A stretch of 36,965 nt of DNA from Acidobacteriaceae bacterium (GTDB lineage: Bacteria > Acidobacteriota > Terriglobia > Terriglobales > Acidobacteriaceae), in the NCBI GenBank assembly GCA_027307045.1, contig DAHUXR010000044.1:1-36965 (forward strand), given 5' to 3'. Positions 1 to 8,628 of this stretch are shown piece after piece; position 1 is the first letter of the stretch, and each line of letters opens with the position of its first letter. The notes beneath the pieces are model-generated. The model did not search any database. It worked only from the letters and a program-made list of their open reading frames with translations, and was not told the origin of the DNA. The position numbers and the translations under genes were made by a program.

Positions 1-1
1 C

Positions 2-343
2 ATCGTGGTGTTTGATCGCATTCGAGAAAACGTAAAGATCATGCGGCGGGAGAGCCTGGCGGAGATCGTCAATAAGAGCATCAACCAGACGCTGAGCCGG
101 ACGATCCTAACTTCAGGGCTTACATTCCTGACGGTGCTCTCGCTGTATCTTTTTGGTGGCGAAGTACTTCACGGGTTTTCCTTTGCCCTGGTAGTCGGCA
201 TCATAATAGGTACGTATTCGTCGATTGCCGTAGCGGCTCCCATGCTCGTGGCTTATACGGAATGGCGTTCAAAAAGCTCAGGAAGAGGAGCAATTCCCCT
301 TCCTACCCAGGGCGCGAAGGGCAAAGTTCGCGTAAAAGTATAG
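2..343 (+). CDS. secF: SecF, protein-export membrane subunit (3' end only)
   Basis: SecF is an RND-type inner-membrane subunit of SecDF, which uses the proton gradient to help pull secreted proteins out of the SecYEG channel. Only the last ~113 residues are in the window; the frame is open to the left edge. The text VFDRIRENVKIMR, then VNKSINQTLSRTILTSG and a glycine-rich membrane segment ending GIIIGTYSSIAVAAP, is the typical SecF C-terminal signature (cytoplasmic loop plus the last two membrane helices). The tail after the last helix is short, basic and not conserved. SecD would be expected just upstream, outside the window. A factor-independent terminator follows the stop codon at once. 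Confidence 0.93.
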   Translation: MVVFDRIRENVKIMRRESLAEIVNKSINQTLSRTILTSGLTFLTVLSLYLFGGEVLHGFSFALVVGIIIGTYSSIAVAAPMLVAYTEWRSKSSGRGAIPLPTQGAKGKVRVKV

Positions 344-345
344 GG

Positions 346-367
346 GCCGGAAGATTTTCCGGCTTTT
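346..367 (+). terminator. Rho-independent terminator after secF
   Basis: GCCGGAA (346-352) pairs with TTCCGGC (357-363) around a GATT loop and is followed by TTTT. It starts three bases after the secF stop and so closes the upstream transcription unit. Confidence 0.8.
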
Positions 368-438
368 GGGAGCAAAACTAGCAGTCCCGGTGTCCAATAT
401 GTTAATCGCTTAGTCCCCCTAGGATTGGAGATATCGGC

Positions 439-1158
439 ATGTTTGAAGACAGCCTGATGGAATCCGGAGGCAGAATCAAGACCAACCAGAAGTGGACGGG
501 GTTGATTTCTACTCTGGTGCAGCTCGGATTGGTGGGTTTTCTGGTACTGCTGCCCCTTATCTTTACTGAGGCGCTGCCCAAAGGACAGCTGACGACCTGG
601 CTCGTCGCTCCTCCACCGCCTCCCCCCCCGCCGCCCCCAGCCGCCCCACAAATTCAGCAGCATGTGCAGAAAGTCAGCGAAATCGTGGACGGCGCGCTCC
701 GTACCCCCAGTAAGATTCCCAAAAAAGTCCAGATGATCGAGCATGAAGAGGCCCCGCAACAGAATTCCGGCGTAATGGGTGGAGTTGTTGGCGGCGTGCC
801 CGGGGGCTCGGCTGGAGGGGTCATTGGCGGAATTATCGGATCAGCCGCCCCGCCTCCGAAGGTGGCCACACCGCAGAAACTGCGTGTCTCATCGGGCGTC
901 GCTGACGGACTTAAGATCCACGATGTACAACCGACGTATCCCCAGATGGCCCGGATTGCCCACATTCAGGGTGACGTGATGCTGCAAGCAACCATAAGTA
1001 AGACTGGGGTGATCGAAAACCTTCATGCCACCTCAGGGCATCCAATTCTCATCCAGGCTGCGATGGATGCCGTGAAACAGTGGAAGTACAAACCTTACAT
1101 CTTGAACGGCGAACCAGTGGAAGTGGAAACAACGATTAAAGTCCAGTTCCATATGTAA
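439..1158 (+). CDS. tonB: TonB-like energy transducer
   Basis: Periplasm-spanning protein expected to pass proton-motive energy from ExbB/ExbD to outer-membrane TonB-dependent receptors. The 239 residues show one N-terminal membrane segment (about 30-50), a proline run (about 58-68, more than ten Pro), a Gly-rich linker (about 112-135), and a C-terminal TonB domain (about 160-239). That domain contains VQPTYPQMARIAHIQGDV, the motif AMDAVKQWKYKPY, and the ending VETTIKVQFHM. GGAG at 427-430 lies 8 bases before the ATG. It leads the exbB-exbD-exbD cluster, though 181 bp separate it from exbB, so the latter may have its own promoter. No receptor gene is present in the window. Confidence 0.93.
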   Translation: MFEDSLMESGGRIKTNQKWTGLISTLVQLGLVGFLVLLPLIFTEALPKGQLTTWLVAPPPPPPPPPPAAPQIQQHVQKVSEIVDGALRTPSKIPKKVQMIEHEEAPQQNSGVMGGVVGGVPGGSAGGVIGGIIGSAAPPPKVATPQKLRVSSGVADGLKIHDVQPTYPQMARIAHIQGDVMLQATISKTGVIENLHATSGHPILIQAAMDAVKQWKYKPYILNGEPVEVETTIKVQFHM

Positions 1159-1339
1159 AAGCAGTTTGTTCAACGAATACTGATGGCTGGCCAATGCCAG
1201 ACATCCGGCCCCGAGAATGAAGAAGGTTCATCGCGTCCTGTAGCCGCGCGCTGTTCTCCGTTCTGTCCCGCCCCGCGAGGGGGGCAACACTCTCGGAAAA
1301 TAAATTGATTAAAAGTTCTGAGGAGGAAAACTTAAACCC

Positions 1340-2119
1340 ATGCTTGTCGCAAATATTGCAACTCTTACCATCGCCAAAGCGCATCTGTTAGCTTTCTGGA
1401 TGCTTCAGGCAGCAGGCGCAGACGACGCCGGCACTATCGGATGGGACCCCATCCACTTGTGGAAACAGATGAGCTGGGTTGCCCAGGTCGTCGTAGTTGT
1501 TCTGTTTATTATGTCGGCGTGGTCCATTGGCGTCATGATTGACCGCTGGATCGCATTCAGCGCCGCCCGCAAACAATCCCGCCAGTTCGCCCCCGTGGTT
1601 GCCGGTGCCCTGCGCGAAGGCAAACTGGACGAAGCCATCCGCGTGGCCGAGCGCAACAAGAAGAGCCATCTGGCCAAAGTGGTGACCGCCGGCCTGCAGG
1701 AATTCAAGGCCCATGGCGAATCCACGGAAATCCCCGGTGAGCAGATTGAAGCCAGCAAGCGCGCACTGGAACGGGCGGAAGCCATTGTCCACGCTGAATT
1801 AAAGCGCGGTCTGGGCGGGCTGGCCACTATCGGTTCCACAGCGCCTTTCGTCGGCCTGTTCGGAACGGTTATCGGAATTCTGAACGCGTTTAAGAAGATC
1901 TCTGAGCAGAAGGCCACAGGTCTGGGCGCGGTCGCCGGCGGTATTTCTGAAGCGCTGGTAACCACCGCTCTGGGACTGTTCGTCGCCATCCCTGCCGTGA
2001 TGATGTTCAACTATTTCACCGGCAAAGTGGAAGCATTTGACGTGGAAATGGACAACTCATCCAGCGAACTGGTTGATTACTTCCTGAAGCGGAGCAGTGC
2101 TACCACGGTGCGGCGGTAA
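1340..2119 (+). CDS. exbB: ExbB/TolQ/MotA-type proton channel subunit
   Basis: Inner-membrane subunit forming the pentameric channel around ExbD. The 259 residues include three membrane segments: about 48-70 (starting SWVAQVVVVVLFIMSAW), a middle one with GLATIGSTAPFVGLFGTVIG, and a third with ALVTTALGLFVAIPAVM. The last two are the conserved MotA/TolQ/ExbB core. A long cytoplasmic loop between the first and second helices is rich in charged residues. AGGAGG at 1321-1326 lies 13 bases before the chosen ATG. exbD follows after 15 bp, so the genes are almost certainly co-transcribed. ExbB rather than TolQ is favoured by the adjacent tonB and the absence of tolA/tolB/pal. Confidence 0.92.
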   Translation: MLVANIATLTIAKAHLLAFWMLQAAGADDAGTIGWDPIHLWKQMSWVAQVVVVVLFIMSAWSIGVMIDRWIAFSAARKQSRQFAPVVAGALREGKLDEAIRVAERNKKSHLAKVVTAGLQEFKAHGESTEIPGEQIEASKRALERAEAIVHAELKRGLGGLATIGSTAPFVGLFGTVIGILNAFKKISEQKATGLGAVAGGISEALVTTALGLFVAIPAVMMFNYFTGKVEAFDVEMDNSSSELVDYFLKRSSATTVRR

Positions 2120-2134
2120 GCCGGGAGTTGAGCA

Positions 2135-2575
2135 ATGGCCATCAACGTTCGTAATGAAGGCGCTAAAGTAAACTCCAATATCAACGTCACACCCATGGTG
2201 GACGTGATGCTGGTGCTGCTGATCATTTTTATGGTGATCACGCCAATGCTGCAAAAAGGCCAGTCGGTCGATTTGGCCAAGGCCACCAACCCCATGCCTA
2301 TGCCGGATGCGGACAAGGAAGATGCCGTGATCGTCGCCGTGATGAGAGACGGTCAGGTGTTTCTGGATACGCAGAAGGTAACACCGGAAGAATTGACGCA
2401 AAAAGTAAAGGACCGCGTTTCCAGCCGTACCAACAAGCAGGTGTTTGTGAAAGCCGATGCGCGGGCCAAATACAAAGGCGTGGTCGAAGTGGTTGACGAC
2501 GTTCGCTCCGCTGGCGTTGACCAGGTGGGCCTGCTGACTGAACAGAAGCGCGACGCAAACAAGCCACCGCAGTAG
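2135..2575 (+). CDS. exbD: ExbD/TolR-type biopolymer transport protein (copy 1)
   Basis: Single-span inner-membrane protein whose transmembrane aspartate carries protons within the ExbB channel. In this 146-residue protein the helix begins INVTPMVDVMLVLLIIFMV, with the key Asp at residue 23. The periplasmic part shows the ExbD pattern, including FLDTQKVTPEEL and VFVKADARAKYKGVVEVVDD. It sits 15 bp after exbB and 33 bp before a second exbD. Two different ExbD paralogues in one cluster suggest a hetero-oligomeric core or alternative complexes; that reading is an inference. Confidence 0.93.
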   Translation: MAINVRNEGAKVNSNINVTPMVDVMLVLLIIFMVITPMLQKGQSVDLAKATNPMPMPDADKEDAVIVAVMRDGQVFLDTQKVTPEELTQKVKDRVSSRTNKQVFVKADARAKYKGVVEVVDDVRSAGVDQVGLLTEQKRDANKPPQ

Positions 2576-2608
2576 CGGACCGGAACCAGACAGAAGAGGA
2601 TTAATTCT

Positions 2609-3043
2609 ATGGCAATGACAACTGGCGGAGGAGGCGGACAAACCGCTGATATCAACGTCACGCCCTTGATCGACGTTTTGCTGGTGCTGTTGATCATTTT
2701 CATGGTCATCACGCCGCTTACGCCCAAAGGACTTGAGGCGCTGGTACCGCAACCGCCGCCGCCGCATCAGCCGGAAACCCAGACAGACCGCACCGTGGTG
2801 GTGCAGGTGCTGCTGGATAACGGCAAGGTAAAGTTGAAGATCAACCAGGAAGACGTGGCTCAGGAAAATCTGCAGCAGCGGCTGACTGACATCTTCAAGA
2901 CGCGCGCGGAACGGGTGATGTTCGTAAAAGGCGATCCTGACGTTGAATTTCAGAATGTGGCCCAGGTGATCGATATAGCCCGGGGCACGAATGTCATCGA
3001 CAGAATCGGTCTCATCACAGCAAAGATCGAAGCAGGGCAGTAA
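2609..3043 (+). CDS. exbD: ExbD/TolR-type biopolymer transport protein (copy 2)
   Basis: Second ExbD paralogue, 144 residues, with a short glycine-rich N-terminus (TTGGGGGQTADINVTPLID) and the transmembrane proton-carrying Asp at residue 22. The periplasmic domain ends with VMFVKGDPDVEFQNVAQVID and IDRIGLITAKI, typical of the family. It differs clearly from copy 1 in the linker after the helix, which is Pro-rich here (PQPPPPHQPETQ), so this is not a recent duplication. It shares a strand and short spacing with exbB and exbD copy 1, and a TPR lipoprotein gene follows. Confidence 0.93.
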   Translation: MAMTTGGGGGQTADINVTPLIDVLLVLLIIFMVITPLTPKGLEALVPQPPPPHQPETQTDRTVVVQVLLDNGKVKLKINQEDVAQENLQQRLTDIFKTRAERVMFVKGDPDVEFQNVAQVIDIARGTNVIDRIGLITAKIEAGQ

Positions 3044-3154
3044 TACGGTTTAACTCCTCAGAATGGGGATGATCGGATGGCCGCTCATCCCCGTGAGTTT
3101 TACCCACCTCAGGGCGCAAAAAAATTTCTCCACTCCGATAAGGGAGCAGCAAAG

Positions 3155-3991
3155 ATGAATAGGACCGCACGACTCGTGACGGTAATAGCCGTCGCAGCCG
3201 CGCTGCTGAGCACGGCGGGTTGCAACAAACTAAAGGCTCGCGATCAACTTAACAAGGGCGTTCAATCCTTTCGCGGCGCCAATTATGAAGAAGCTATTGG
3301 GCATTTTCAGAATGCCGTCAGCCTCGATAGCGACCTCAAAGTCGCCAAAATGTATCTGGCCACCGCTTATGCGCAGCAGTATGTGCCTGGCGTAGAAACG
3401 GCGGAAAACCTGCGCAATGCGCAGCTTGCCATTGATCAGTACAAGCAGGTGCTGGCGTCCGACCCGAACAATGTCACCAGCCTCAAGGGCATCGCCTTCC
3501 TTTACATGCAGCAGAAGAAGTTTGACGAGGCGAGGGAATATTACAAAAAGGCCATCACCGCCGACCCCAACGATCCGGAAACTTATTATTCCGTGGGCGT
3601 AATTGACTGGTCGCAGACCTATAAAGATGCGGCAGACGTAAAAAGTAAGGAAGGCCTGAAGGTTGAAGACGAACTAAAGGGTAAAGGCAGCCAGAAGCTG
3701 TGCGACCAGCTGAAAAGCAAAGATGGCGAGGTTGTGGATGAAGGCATGAAGATGCTTCAGACCGCCATCGACAAGCGCCAGGACTATGACGACGCAATGG
3801 CTTATATGAATCTGCTCTACCGTCGTAAGGCCAACGACATGACCTGCGACGACGCTGAAACTCGGGCAGAGTATGTAAAGACCGCCAACGAGTGGAGTGA
3901 CAAAGCCATGGCCGCGCGCAAAAAGAAAGCAGAAGAAGCTTCAAAGAAAACCAGCGGCGGAATCGTATTGGACCAGCCCAAATCGAAATAA
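3155..3991 (+). CDS. TPR-repeat lipoprotein
   Basis: The frame is open from 3077, but the ATG at 3155 is preferred. AGGGAG lies about 8 bases upstream, and translation from there gives a clean lipoprotein signal peptide: MNRTARLV, a hydrophobic stretch, then the lipobox STAGC. The mature protein (about 278 residues in the precursor) has TPR-like helical pairs, seen in NYEEAIGHFQNAVSLD, AIDQYKQVLASDPNN, FDEAREYYKKAITADPNDP and later repeats, and ends in a Lys-rich tail. TPR lipoproteins usually act as scaffolds for envelope complexes. The position right behind exbB-exbD-exbD, before a terminator, suggests membership in that operon. The exact function is unknown. Confidence 0.85.
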   Translation: MNRTARLVTVIAVAAALLSTAGCNKLKARDQLNKGVQSFRGANYEEAIGHFQNAVSLDSDLKVAKMYLATAYAQQYVPGVETAENLRNAQLAIDQYKQVLASDPNNVTSLKGIAFLYMQQKKFDEAREYYKKAITADPNDPETYYSVGVIDWSQTYKDAADVKSKEGLKVEDELKGKGSQKLCDQLKSKDGEVVDEGMKMLQTAIDKRQDYDDAMAYMNLLYRRKANDMTCDDAETRAEYVKTANEWSDKAMAARKKKAEEASKKTSGGIVLDQPKSK

Positions 3992-4018
3992 GCGGCTTTT
4001 CATTCGTTAACACCTAAC

Positions 4019-4043
4019 GCCCCTCCTGTGAGAGGGGCTTTTT
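4019..4043 (+). terminator. Rho-independent terminator closing the ton/exb operon
   Basis: GCCCCTC (4019-4025) pairs with GAGGGGC (4032-4038) around a six-base loop, followed by TTTTT. It lies 28 bp after the TPR gene stop. Confidence 0.88.
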
Positions 4044-4289
4044 ATTGAGTGGCTGCTGGCTGTGAGCTTTTAGCATCTAGCTCTTTGAGGCTCGTCTGCT
4101 CTGGCCACTAGACTTCGTCTGCCAGGGAGACACGATTAAACCGGCATCAGTTCAAACCTGAGTAGTCGCCAATGTGGGAAGACGGTCTACCGTTCCAACT
4201 TCACCCACATCTTTGCAGGCGGTGCTCCGAATCAGGCTAAGAGCCAGTGGCTAGCAGCTAGTAGCTGTTCTACAATCAGGTTTTCCGCT
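4044..4289. repeat. Gene-free spacer with AGC/TAG-rich self-similar DNA at both ends
   Basis: No convincing gene. The left end (about 4048-4085) reads as variations on CTGGCTGTGAGC / TTTAGCATCTAGCTC. The right end (about 4235-4267) reads as variations on GGCTAAGAGCCAGTGGC / TAGCAGCTAGTAGCTG. The reverse complement of the right end resembles the left, so the two ends form a loose inverted pair. TACAAT at 4271-4276, 14 bases before the accC start, could be a -10 box. Confidence 0.4.
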
Positions 4290-5813
4290 ATGTTCAAAAA
4301 GGTCCTCATTGCTAATCGTGGCGAAATCGCAGTTCGCGTGATGCGCGCCTGCCGCGAAATGGGCATCGCGTCTGTGGCTGTTTATTCTGACGTTGATCGC
4401 GGATCCCTTCACGTATCCACGGCGGATGAAGCTTATTTGCTTGGGCCTGCCCCGGCCCGCGAGTCATATCTCAATGTCGGCAGAATTCTTGAAGTAGCCG
4501 AAAAATGCGGGGCTGAAGCTATTCATCCCGGCTACGGATTCCTGTCTGAAAACGCCCGGTTTGCGCGTTCATGCGCTGAAGCAGGCACCAAATTCATTGG
4601 TCCGCCGCCCTCCGCAATGGAGTTGATGGGATCGAAGACGCGCGCGCGTACAGCCATGCAGGTTGCGGGCGTGCCCATGGTTCCCGGTTCTGCGCGCGGC
4701 TTGAGCATTGCGGAAGCGGAAGCCATGGCTGCCCAGATCGGATACCCCGTGATGATCAAGGCGGCGGCCGGCGGCGGGGGCAAGGGAATGCGCCTTGTAA
4801 GCAGACCAGCCGATCTCAAATCCAGTTTTGAAACCGCGCAAAGTGAAGCGTTGCGCTCCTTCAACGATGGCGAAATCTATCTAGAAAAATTTATTGAGAA
4901 CCCGCGCCATATTGAGATCCAGGTGCTTGGCGATGAGCATGGCAACGTGGTTTATCTGGGCGAGCGCGAGTGCTCAGTGCAACGGCGTCATCAGAAGGTG
5001 ATTGAGGAAGCGCCCTCGGCCATTGTGGATGAAGAAATGCGGCGGCGCATGGGCGCGGTGGCTGTACAGGCTGCAAAGTCGGCTGGATACGCCAACGCTG
5101 GAACGGTGGAGTTCCTGGTTGATGGCAAACGCAACTTTTACTTCCTGGAAATGAACACCCGGCTCCAGGTGGAGCATCCCGTTACGGAACTGGTCACCGG
5201 GCTGGATCTTGTGCATCTGCAACTGCGGATCGCCAGCGGAGAAAAGCTGCCCTTCAGGCAGGAAGATGTTCAACTTCGCGGCCACGCCATTGAATGCAGA
5301 ATTTACGCTGAGGACCCCGACAATAATTTCTTCCCTTCCCCGGGAAAAATCGCAAAGCTTTTGCGCCCCTCCGGCCCTGGCGTGCGTGAAGATAGCGGCG
5401 TTTATGAGGGCTGGACGGTGCCGCTGGATTACGATCCCATGTTGTCCAAGCTGATTGCCTACGCTCCGGATAGGCTAACCGCTATCGCCCGCATGAGGCG
5501 CGCCCTGGACGAATACTTTATTGGCGGCATTAAGACCAATCTGCCGCTGTTCCGGCGCATTCTGGAGCATCCAGACTTCGTTAATGCGCGCATCGATACC
5601 GGCTTTCTTGACCGCCTGCTGGCCGCCGGCGCCACTTCATCCGGCGCCAAAAATGGAATGGCTGAGATTGCGGCCGTTTCCGCTGCGCTGTTTGCCGCCA
5701 CGGCCTCTTTGAAGAACGGCCAGAATGGCGCATCCAAGCCGGGCGCGGAAAAACGATCTGACGCATCCCTATGGAAGCGTACAGCGCGCAGTGAAGGAGT
5801 GGGCGGCGAATGA
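4290..5813 (+). CDS. accC: Biotin carboxylase subunit of an acyl-CoA carboxylase
   Basis: Catalyses ATP- and bicarbonate-dependent carboxylation of the biotin on its partner carrier protein. Domains in order: biotin carboxylase N-domain (1-110, MFKKVLIANRGEIAVRVMRA), ATP-grasp with the glycine loop GGGGKGMR (161-168) and the catalytic EMNTRLQVEHPVTE segment (about 287-301), and the C-domain (about 335-450). At 507 residues it is about 55 longer than a typical AccC. The extra tail is Ala/Ser/Lys-rich and contains AAVSAALFAATA, more like split propionyl/methylcrotonyl-type or pyruvate carboxylase A subunits. The stop overlaps the next gene by four bases (ATGA). No carboxyltransferase gene is nearby, so the acyl-CoA substrate is open. 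Confidence 0.93.
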   Translation: MFKKVLIANRGEIAVRVMRACREMGIASVAVYSDVDRGSLHVSTADEAYLLGPAPARESYLNVGRILEVAEKCGAEAIHPGYGFLSENARFARSCAEAGTKFIGPPPSAMELMGSKTRARTAMQVAGVPMVPGSARGLSIAEAEAMAAQIGYPVMIKAAAGGGGKGMRLVSRPADLKSSFETAQSEALRSFNDGEIYLEKFIENPRHIEIQVLGDEHGNVVYLGERECSVQRRHQKVIEEAPSAIVDEEMRRRMGAVAVQAAKSAGYANAGTVEFLVDGKRNFYFLEMNTRLQVEHPVTELVTGLDLVHLQLRIASGEKLPFRQEDVQLRGHAIECRIYAEDPDNNFFPSPGKIAKLLRPSGPGVREDSGVYEGWTVPLDYDPMLSKLIAYAPDRLTAIARMRRALDEYFIGGIKTNLPLFRRILEHPDFVNARIDTGFLDRLLAAGATSSGAKNGMAEIAAVSAALFAATASLKNGQNGASKPGAEKRSDASLWKRTARSEGVGGE

Positions 5814-6307
5814 TTTATGAGGTCACGCTTGCGGAGAAAATCTATCGCGTTGAGCTCACTCTCGCCGGTGACCGCTGGAAGTGCTTGCTGAATGGCCGCG
5901 AACTTCCGGTGGACGTGGTTTATGGCCAGAACGGGGTTCTTTCTCTCCTGCTCGGCGGTAAGTCGTATGAGATAAAGCAGGAAAGCGTAGGGACCGAGAC
6001 GAATATTGTTGTGGGGCACGAGCGCTTCACCGCTTCAGTGCGTGATCCAAGATCGTTTCGATCTCGGAACCGGGCCGGCGCCAGCGAGCAGGGTGTAATG
6101 AAAATCAAAGCGCCCATGCCGGGCAAAGTTGTACGGGTGCTCGCGGGTGTGGGAACGCCGGTGGAACTGGGTCAAAGCGTCCTCGTGATTGAGGCCATGA
6201 AGATGCAGAATGAGTTGAAGGCTCCTAAGACCGGCAAGGTGAAAAAAATTAGCGTCGCGGAAGGAGCAGCCGTTGACGCAGGCCAGACACTGGCCGAAGT
6301 GGAATAG
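5810..6307 (+). CDS. accB: Biotin carboxyl carrier protein
   Basis: Carries the carboxylated biotin between the carboxylase and carboxyltransferase sites. The 165 residues have an N-terminal beta-rich region (1-60) like the linker domain of acyl-CoA carboxylase alpha subunits. A C-terminal biotinyl domain (95-165) follows, with APMPGKVVRVLAGVG and the biotinylation motif EAMKMQNELKAP; the modified lysine is Lys131. The start overlaps the accC stop (ATGA), so translation is coupled and a 1:1 complex is likely. The N-terminal layout is not that of classic E. coli AccB, which again points to an acyl-CoA carboxylase of wider or different specificity. Confidence 0.9.
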   Translation: MIYEVTLAEKIYRVELTLAGDRWKCLLNGRELPVDVVYGQNGVLSLLLGGKSYEIKQESVGTETNIVVGHERFTASVRDPRSFRSRNRAGASEQGVMKIKAPMPGKVVRVLAGVGTPVELGQSVLVIEAMKMQNELKAPKTGKVKKISVAEGAAVDAGQTLAEVE

Positions 6308-6425
6308 CTCCGAGCAATTTTCGTGATGGGCGAGGCCGACTTGCGCGCCGAGCCCGCTGCCTCAGGTGCATAGGATCTGTCACCGTGACACCATGCGCAT
6401 CAGCGGTTTGGAGCGCAAGCGACAA

Positions 6426-7493
6426 TTACCTGGTACCGGTATTTTTCAGGATTTGCTCGGCGTAATAGTTGTGGACCTCGGCATTATCGCGCAACACCTC
6501 ATCGTAAGCCGCGCGCAGAATCTGCTCGCGCTGGCTGCGCAACTGATTGCGGATGAACTGCTGCACCTGCGGATCATTCAAGTCGCGCTGCCCCGCGGTT
6601 TCTTTGCCGATTAATTTGACGATGCGATAGCCAAAAGGCTGGTGCGTGGTGGGATTCACCACTGGGATTACCTCGCTGAACTGGCCTGGTTTCAATTTGA
6701 GGATTGCATCGCGAGTTGCCGCATCAGTGTTCTTCAGCTGAGATTCCGGCATTGGTCCCAGTTCGCCGCCGTTGCGCGCGGTATCGGGATCTTCTGAAAA
6801 CTTTGCCGCAACACTGGCAAAATCCTCGCCGCTTTCCAGGCGATGCTCGGCTTCGTTAATCTTTTTTTTCGCTTCCGCATCGCTCTGCGCTTTGCCTGGG
6901 CTTTCTCCCGGCTGGCCCATGGGCTGGCCGGTGACCAGTATGTGAGCAACGAAATAACGCGGCTCAATCAAGTTGAAATCGGCCTTGTGCTGGTTGTAGT
7001 AGTTCTGCAAGTCGGAATCGGAGATGGTAACTTTTGAACCAATCTCTTTGTTCAGCAATTTGTCGATCGTCAGGTTCCGGCGTATTTCCTGCTTCGAATC
7101 TTCCTCGGTTATACCCAGGTCTTTCAAGCGCTTTTGAAATTCCTCTTGCGTGTACGGAGCTTTGGCCTGGGTGAACTTGCTTTCCACCTCGTCATCGGTG
7201 GCAAGAATACCGAGCTTTTCCGCTTTCTGCAGGTGCAGCTGGATATCAATCAACTGGCTGAGAATATTCAGCCGCAGAGCTTCCTCTTCCGTGGCGGTGG
7301 GTTTTTGCGGCGACCCGGCCACCCGGCTGTTGTAGTTCTTGTCCAGTTCAGAACGGAAAATTTTGTAGCTGTTTACCTTGGCCACTACTTCTTTATCCGT
7401 GCCGCGGCCCGCGCAGCCGGCCAGCATGAGTGGCAAAGCGATCAGCAACAACAGAACAGACGGACTGCGCCGAAATTTACGCGCCTGGATCAA
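6426..7493 (-). CDS. Parvulin-type peptidyl-prolyl isomerase lipoprotein (SurA/PrsA-like)
   Basis: Periplasmic folding helper for secreted or outer-membrane proteins. The 355 residues begin with a basic stretch (MIQARKFRRSP), a hydrophobic core, and the lipobox LMLAGC with the lipidated Cys at 27. A SurA/PrsA-like helical N-domain follows (about 30-165), then a parvulin rotamase domain (about 175-310; EPRYFVAHILV, GEDFASVAAKFSEDPDTA, GGELGPMP, LKPGQFSEVI), then a helical tail. The start is TTG at 7493, supported by a perfect GGAGG (complement of 7500-7504) seven bases upstream. The first in-frame ATG lies inside the signal peptide and is not credible. It is downstream of a DsbA-like gene on the same strand (62 bp). 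Confidence 0.9.
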   Translation of the reverse strand: MIQARKFRRSPSVLLLLIALPLMLAGCAGRGTDKEVVAKVNSYKIFRSELDKNYNSRVAGSPQKPTATEEEALRLNILSQLIDIQLHLQKAEKLGILATDDEVESKFTQAKAPYTQEEFQKRLKDLGITEEDSKQEIRRNLTIDKLLNKEIGSKVTISDSDLQNYYNQHKADFNLIEPRYFVAHILVTGQPMGQPGESPGKAQSDAEAKKKINEAEHRLESGEDFASVAAKFSEDPDTARNGGELGPMPESQLKNTDAATRDAILKLKPGQFSEVIPVVNPTTHQPFGYRIVKLIGKETAGQRDLNDPQVQQFIRNQLRSQREQILRAAYDEVLRDNAEVHNYYAEQILKNTGTR

Positions 7494-7555
7494 CAGTCGC
7501 CTCCATGGGCAATTCAGTTACGGTACGATACGATAACCGACTTCAACGCGCCTGA

Positions 7556-8575
7556 CTAGTTTTTTGCATTGGCCGGGGCCTGCTGTGCACTGTCAGCCAA
7601 GGCACGATCCAGGGCAGCGCGCAATTCCTGTTCCGGCACCGCGCCGGTGTACCTTTCTCCGTTGATAAACAGAGTCGGCGTGGAATCAATGCCCAGCTTG
7701 TCGCCCTCTGCCATCGATGCGCGCACAGCACTTTCATCCTGTTTTTGCATGCAGGCCTGTAATTTGTTCGCGTCAAGCTGATGTTTCTGCGCCTGTTCCT
7801 TGGCGAGATTATCCAGGTTTGAGAATGCATCTGTCCGCGATTTGCCGGACATCTGCTTCTGGTTGGCGTGGATGTAATCGGCAAAGTCCCAGTATGCCGG
7901 ACTATTCTGCTCGCCCAGGCAATTGCCATCAATGGCGGCGTGCATGGCCCACGGATGAATCTCAATCAGCGGATAATCCTTGTAGATCACCTTGATCTTG
8001 TCAGCGTAGTCCTTGAACACATTTTCAAAAAGAGTTGAGTGCATGCGGGAGCAGAAAGGGCACTCAAAATCATCGAAATTCACGATGGTGACCTTGGCGT
8101 CGGGATTGCCCTTCACCGGACGGCCCTTCACGTCAATCTTGGACATCAGGTCCTGAGAAATATCGATCTTTTCCACGTGGGCCAGGGTTTTGCGGTCCGT
8201 GGAGATCAAAAAATCGTGGTGAGTCGTGTTCGTTCCGCCGGTAAAAGAGACAACCACCTCGTCATAACCGGGCATGGTGCTCGACTTGGGTTCGGAAACG
8301 GCAATCGTGACCTGTGGAGGCACGTTGTAACGCGAGCGAATTTCCGTGGTGATGCGGTGGGTGATTTCCGGAGTCAGCGGAACTGGCTTTGCGACTGTCT
8401 CGGTAGCAGTCTCTTTCTTCTTTGCGGGCGCCTTTTTTGTGGTGGCAGCCGCGCTAGCGCCAGCTTTCTTTGGCCCTGCAACTCCCGTACTTTGGGAAGC
8501 TCCCGGCTGCGCAACCACTAACACAAGCAGGAAAGTATTTAGTAAAATGCCTATAAATCTAGCCAAAAAAGTCAC
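7556..8575 (-). CDS. DsbA-family thiol oxidoreductase with N-terminal extension
   Basis: Exported thioredoxin-fold protein likely to oxidise or isomerise disulfides in the periplasm. It starts with GTG and a signal peptide (about 1-27: TFLARF, hydrophobic stretch, GASQ). A Lys/Ala-rich linker (about 35-62) and a small domain (65-150) containing PPQVTIAVSEPKSS follow. The DsbA/thioredoxin-4 domain (150-335) has the active site CPFC at 172-175 (in FDDFECPFCSRMH) and the cis-Pro loop GIDSTPTLFINGE. The C-terminus is Ala-rich. It lies 53 bp after larE and 62 bp before the isomerase gene. Together with lptD this forms a plausible envelope-assembly group, because LptD needs disulfides in many bacteria; that link is an inference. 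Confidence 0.9.
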   Translation of the reverse strand: MTFLARFIGILLNTFLLVLVVAQPGASQSTGVAGPKKAGASAAATTKKAPAKKKETATETVAKPVPLTPEITHRITTEIRSRYNVPPQVTIAVSEPKSSTMPGYDEVVVSFTGGTNTTHHDFLISTDRKTLAHVEKIDISQDLMSKIDVKGRPVKGNPDAKVTIVNFDDFECPFCSRMHSTLFENVFKDYADKIKVIYKDYPLIEIHPWAMHAAIDGNCLGEQNSPAYWDFADYIHANQKQMSGKSRTDAFSNLDNLAKEQAQKHQLDANKLQACMQKQDESAVRASMAEGDKLGIDSTPTLFINGERYTGAVPEQELRAALDRALADSAQQAPANAKN

Positions 8576-8628
8576 CTCGTCGTACAGACAGCTTTCTAAA
8601 TTATCTCATGAAGGCGCAAGCCCCATGC

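Noticed and set aside
253..759. Long minus-strand frame opposite secF/tonB
   Set aside because: It lies antisense to two clearly recognised genes, has irregular composition, and shows no family resemblance. Similar long antisense frames opposite exbB, exbD, relA and gdhA were dismissed for the same reason.
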